Shown here: piece by piece, positions 62,913 to 64,000 of the stretch | Position numbering within the stretch: position 1 is the stretch's first letter | How the letters are laid out: every line of letters begins with the position of its first letter | Assembly: GCA_016278265.1 (NCBI GenBank) | Contig: JADQCE010000003.1 | Span: forward strand, 186,001 to 250,000 | Length of the DNA stretch: 64,000 nt | DNA from: Halothiobacillus sp. | Lineage (GTDB): Bacteria; Pseudomonadota; Gammaproteobacteria; Halothiobacillales; Halothiobacillaceae | Reading direction: 5' to 3' | Notes under the pieces: generated by a model | Databases searched by the model: none | The model's input: only the letters and a program-made list of their open reading frames with translations | What the model was told of the DNA's origin: nothing | Program-made: the position numbers and the translations under genes

Positions 62913-64000
62913 TCAGTCTGCGCGGGGTGTCTTGAGTGTGACCAGCTCCTCGGCCGAGGTTGGGTGTAGGGCGACGGTGTCGTCGAATTGGCCCTTGGTC
63001 AGGCCGGCCTTCACTGCCACGGCAAAGCCCTGCAGCATCTCGTCCGCGCCGTCGCCGACCAGGTGCAGCCCGACGACGCGTTCTTCCTTGCCGACGCAGA
63101 CGAGCTTCATCGCCGTCTTGAAGCCATGCGCGGAGAGCGCGTAGCGCATCGGCGTGAAGGTGGTCTCGTAGATCGTCACCTGCTTCTTGCCGAAGCGCTC
63201 GACGGCCTGCGGCTCGGTCAGACCGACCGTACCCAGCGCCGGGTGGGCGAAGACCACCGTCGGGATGGTCTCGTACTCGAGATGCGCGTCGTTCTGGCCG
63301 TCGAACAGGCGGTCGGACAGGCGCCGCCCGGCGGCGATGGCCACCGGCGTGAGCGGGTACTTGCCGATGATGTCGCCGATGGCGTAGATGCCCTCGACAT
63401 TGGTGTTCTGGTAGGCATCGACCGGGATCACGCCGTTCTTCTCCATCGCGACGCCGGCCTTGTCCAGCCCGATGTCGTCGGTGTTCGGCTTGCGGCCGAC
63501 GGCCCAGATCACCTGGTCGAACGGGCCGAGTTTCTCGCCGTCCCCGCCGTGGATGACCGTGCCCTTGTCGGTCTTTTCCAGCTTGGAGACCTTGTAGGGC
63601 AGGTGGGTCTCGATGCCCATCTGGTGCAGGTTCTCGGTGGCCGTCTCGCGGATCAGCGGGTCGAATGGCGCGAGCACGGTGTCGAGCATGTCGAGCAGGG
63701 TCACTTCGCTGCCCAGCGAGCGCAGCACGCCGGCCAGTTCCACGCCGATGTAGCCGCCGCCGATCACGGCGGTCTTTTTCGGCAATGCGTCGAGCTCGAA
63801 GAAGCCGTCCGAGGTGATGCCGTGCTCGGCGCCCGGTACCGGCGGGACCAGCGGACGGCCGCCGGTGGAGATCACGATGTGATCGGCGGTGTAGGGGGTG
63901 CCGTCGACATCGACCTTGTTGTCGCCGGCCAGGCGGCCGTAGCCGTCGATCACCTCGAGCTTGAGATCCTTGGCGTAGCCGTTCCAGAAGTTCGTGATGC
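62913..64000 (-). CDS. gor: Glutathione-disulfide reductase (5' end outside window)
   Basis: The C-terminal ~362 residues of a class I flavoprotein disulfide reductase. Visible are [25 protein letters not shown] (in part), the NADPH-binding [14 protein letters not shown], the FAD motif GIYAIGDI, and a C-terminal dimer domain with the catalytic [11 protein letters not shown]. These are the patterns of glutathione reductase; lipoamide and mercuric reductases differ at the last motif. The N-terminal FAD domain and redox CxxxxC lie off the window. It precedes metR but is separated from it by a terminator. Confidence 0.92.
   Translation of the reverse strand, partial: ITNFWNGYAKDLKLEVIDGYGRLAGDNKVDVDGTPYTADHIVISTGGRPLVPPVPGAEHGITSDGFFELDALPKKTAVIGGGYIGVELAGVLRSLGSEVTLLDMLDTVLAPFDPLIRETATENLHQMGIETHLPYKVSKLEKTDKGTVIHGGDGEKLGPFDQVIWAVGRKPNTDDIGLDKAGVAMEKNGVIPVDAYQNTNVEGIYAIGDIIGKYPLTPVAIAAGRRLSDRLFDGQNDAHLEYETIPTVVFAHPALGTVGLTEPQAVERFGKKQVTIYETTFTPMRYALSAHGFKTAMKLVCVGKEERVVGLHLVGDGADEMLQGFAVAVKAGLTKGQFDDTVALHPTSAEELVTLKTPRAD

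Overview
The window is a dense, GC-rich (roughly two-thirds G+C by eye) chromosomal segment of a gammaproteobacterium. Three features point to a chemolithotrophic, sulfur-oxidiser-like lineage of the Halothiobacillaceae/Ectothiorhodospiraceae kind: System II cytochrome c maturation (ResB plus CcsA) beside cytochrome c4, a secreted DsrE-fold protein, and argH divergent from an AlgZ/AlgR-type pair. The lineage is an inference from gene content only; no rRNA or tRNA gene was recognised. Almost all genes are housekeeping, packed in short runs with many 4-base ATGA overlaps.

Layout. 1-6.5 kb: 3'-truncated glnE, secreted DsrE-like protein, PP1-type phosphatase plus a small partner, purH, a 156-bp nested palindrome, and a beta-hydroxyacid dehydrogenase. 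6.8-15.9 kb: dgt, yfbR, two transhydrogenase-like membrane proteins behind trxB, hemH, a CinA-N-like protein, an HtrA protease with a sigma-E-like promoter, and an ExoIII-type nuclease. 16-21.6 kb: glycine-zipper lipoprotein, gmk-rpoZ-spoT-ridA, a DUF481 protein and bolA. 21.7-29 kb (mostly minus): PAS-GGDEF-EAL protein, a ketohexokinase-like/Rieske fusion, a YfcE-type phosphoesterase, an SO_0444-type Cu/Zn exporter and an AlgR/AlgZ-type two-component pair. 28.9-31.6 kb: argH, then a small accessory patch (toxin-antitoxin pair, a relic copy of the argH 3' end, and an AT-richer orphan gene). 31.6-35 kb: carboxylesterase, pdxH-ung, a REPIN-like pair, radC and an orphan. 35.2-38.1 kb: an MNIO (DUF692) RiPP operon of the HvfABC/bufferin type plus a secreted thioredoxin. 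38.3-44.6 kb: hemC-hemD-hemX-hemY-ubiD. 44.7-49.3 kb: diguanylate cyclase, nuclease, AlsS-type acetolactate synthase and dsbA. 49.4-54.4 kb: ccsA, resB, cytochrome c4 and engB. 54.4-59 kb: EEP hydrolase, a PLD-VTT fusion, DUF6064, and a Tat-exported aldo/keto reductase. 59.3-64 kb: a heme-c-binding GGDEF protein with a decayed EAL domain, metR, and gor cut by the window end.

Functional themes. Tetrapyrrole and cytochrome functions recur (hemH, hemCDXY, ccsA/resB, cytochrome c4, a c-type heme in a signalling protein). Thiol and metal handling also recurs (trxB, gor, dsbA, secreted thioredoxin, Cu/Zn exporter, metal-binding RiPP operon). Three c-di-GMP proteins with different active-site states lie within 40 kb. 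The most notable items are the MNIO RiPP operon with a short, acidic-tailed precursor, the sugar-kinase/Rieske fusion, the transhydrogenase-like membrane pair without nucleotide-binding domains, and the toxin-antitoxin insertion at the 3' end of argH that left a second argH tail.
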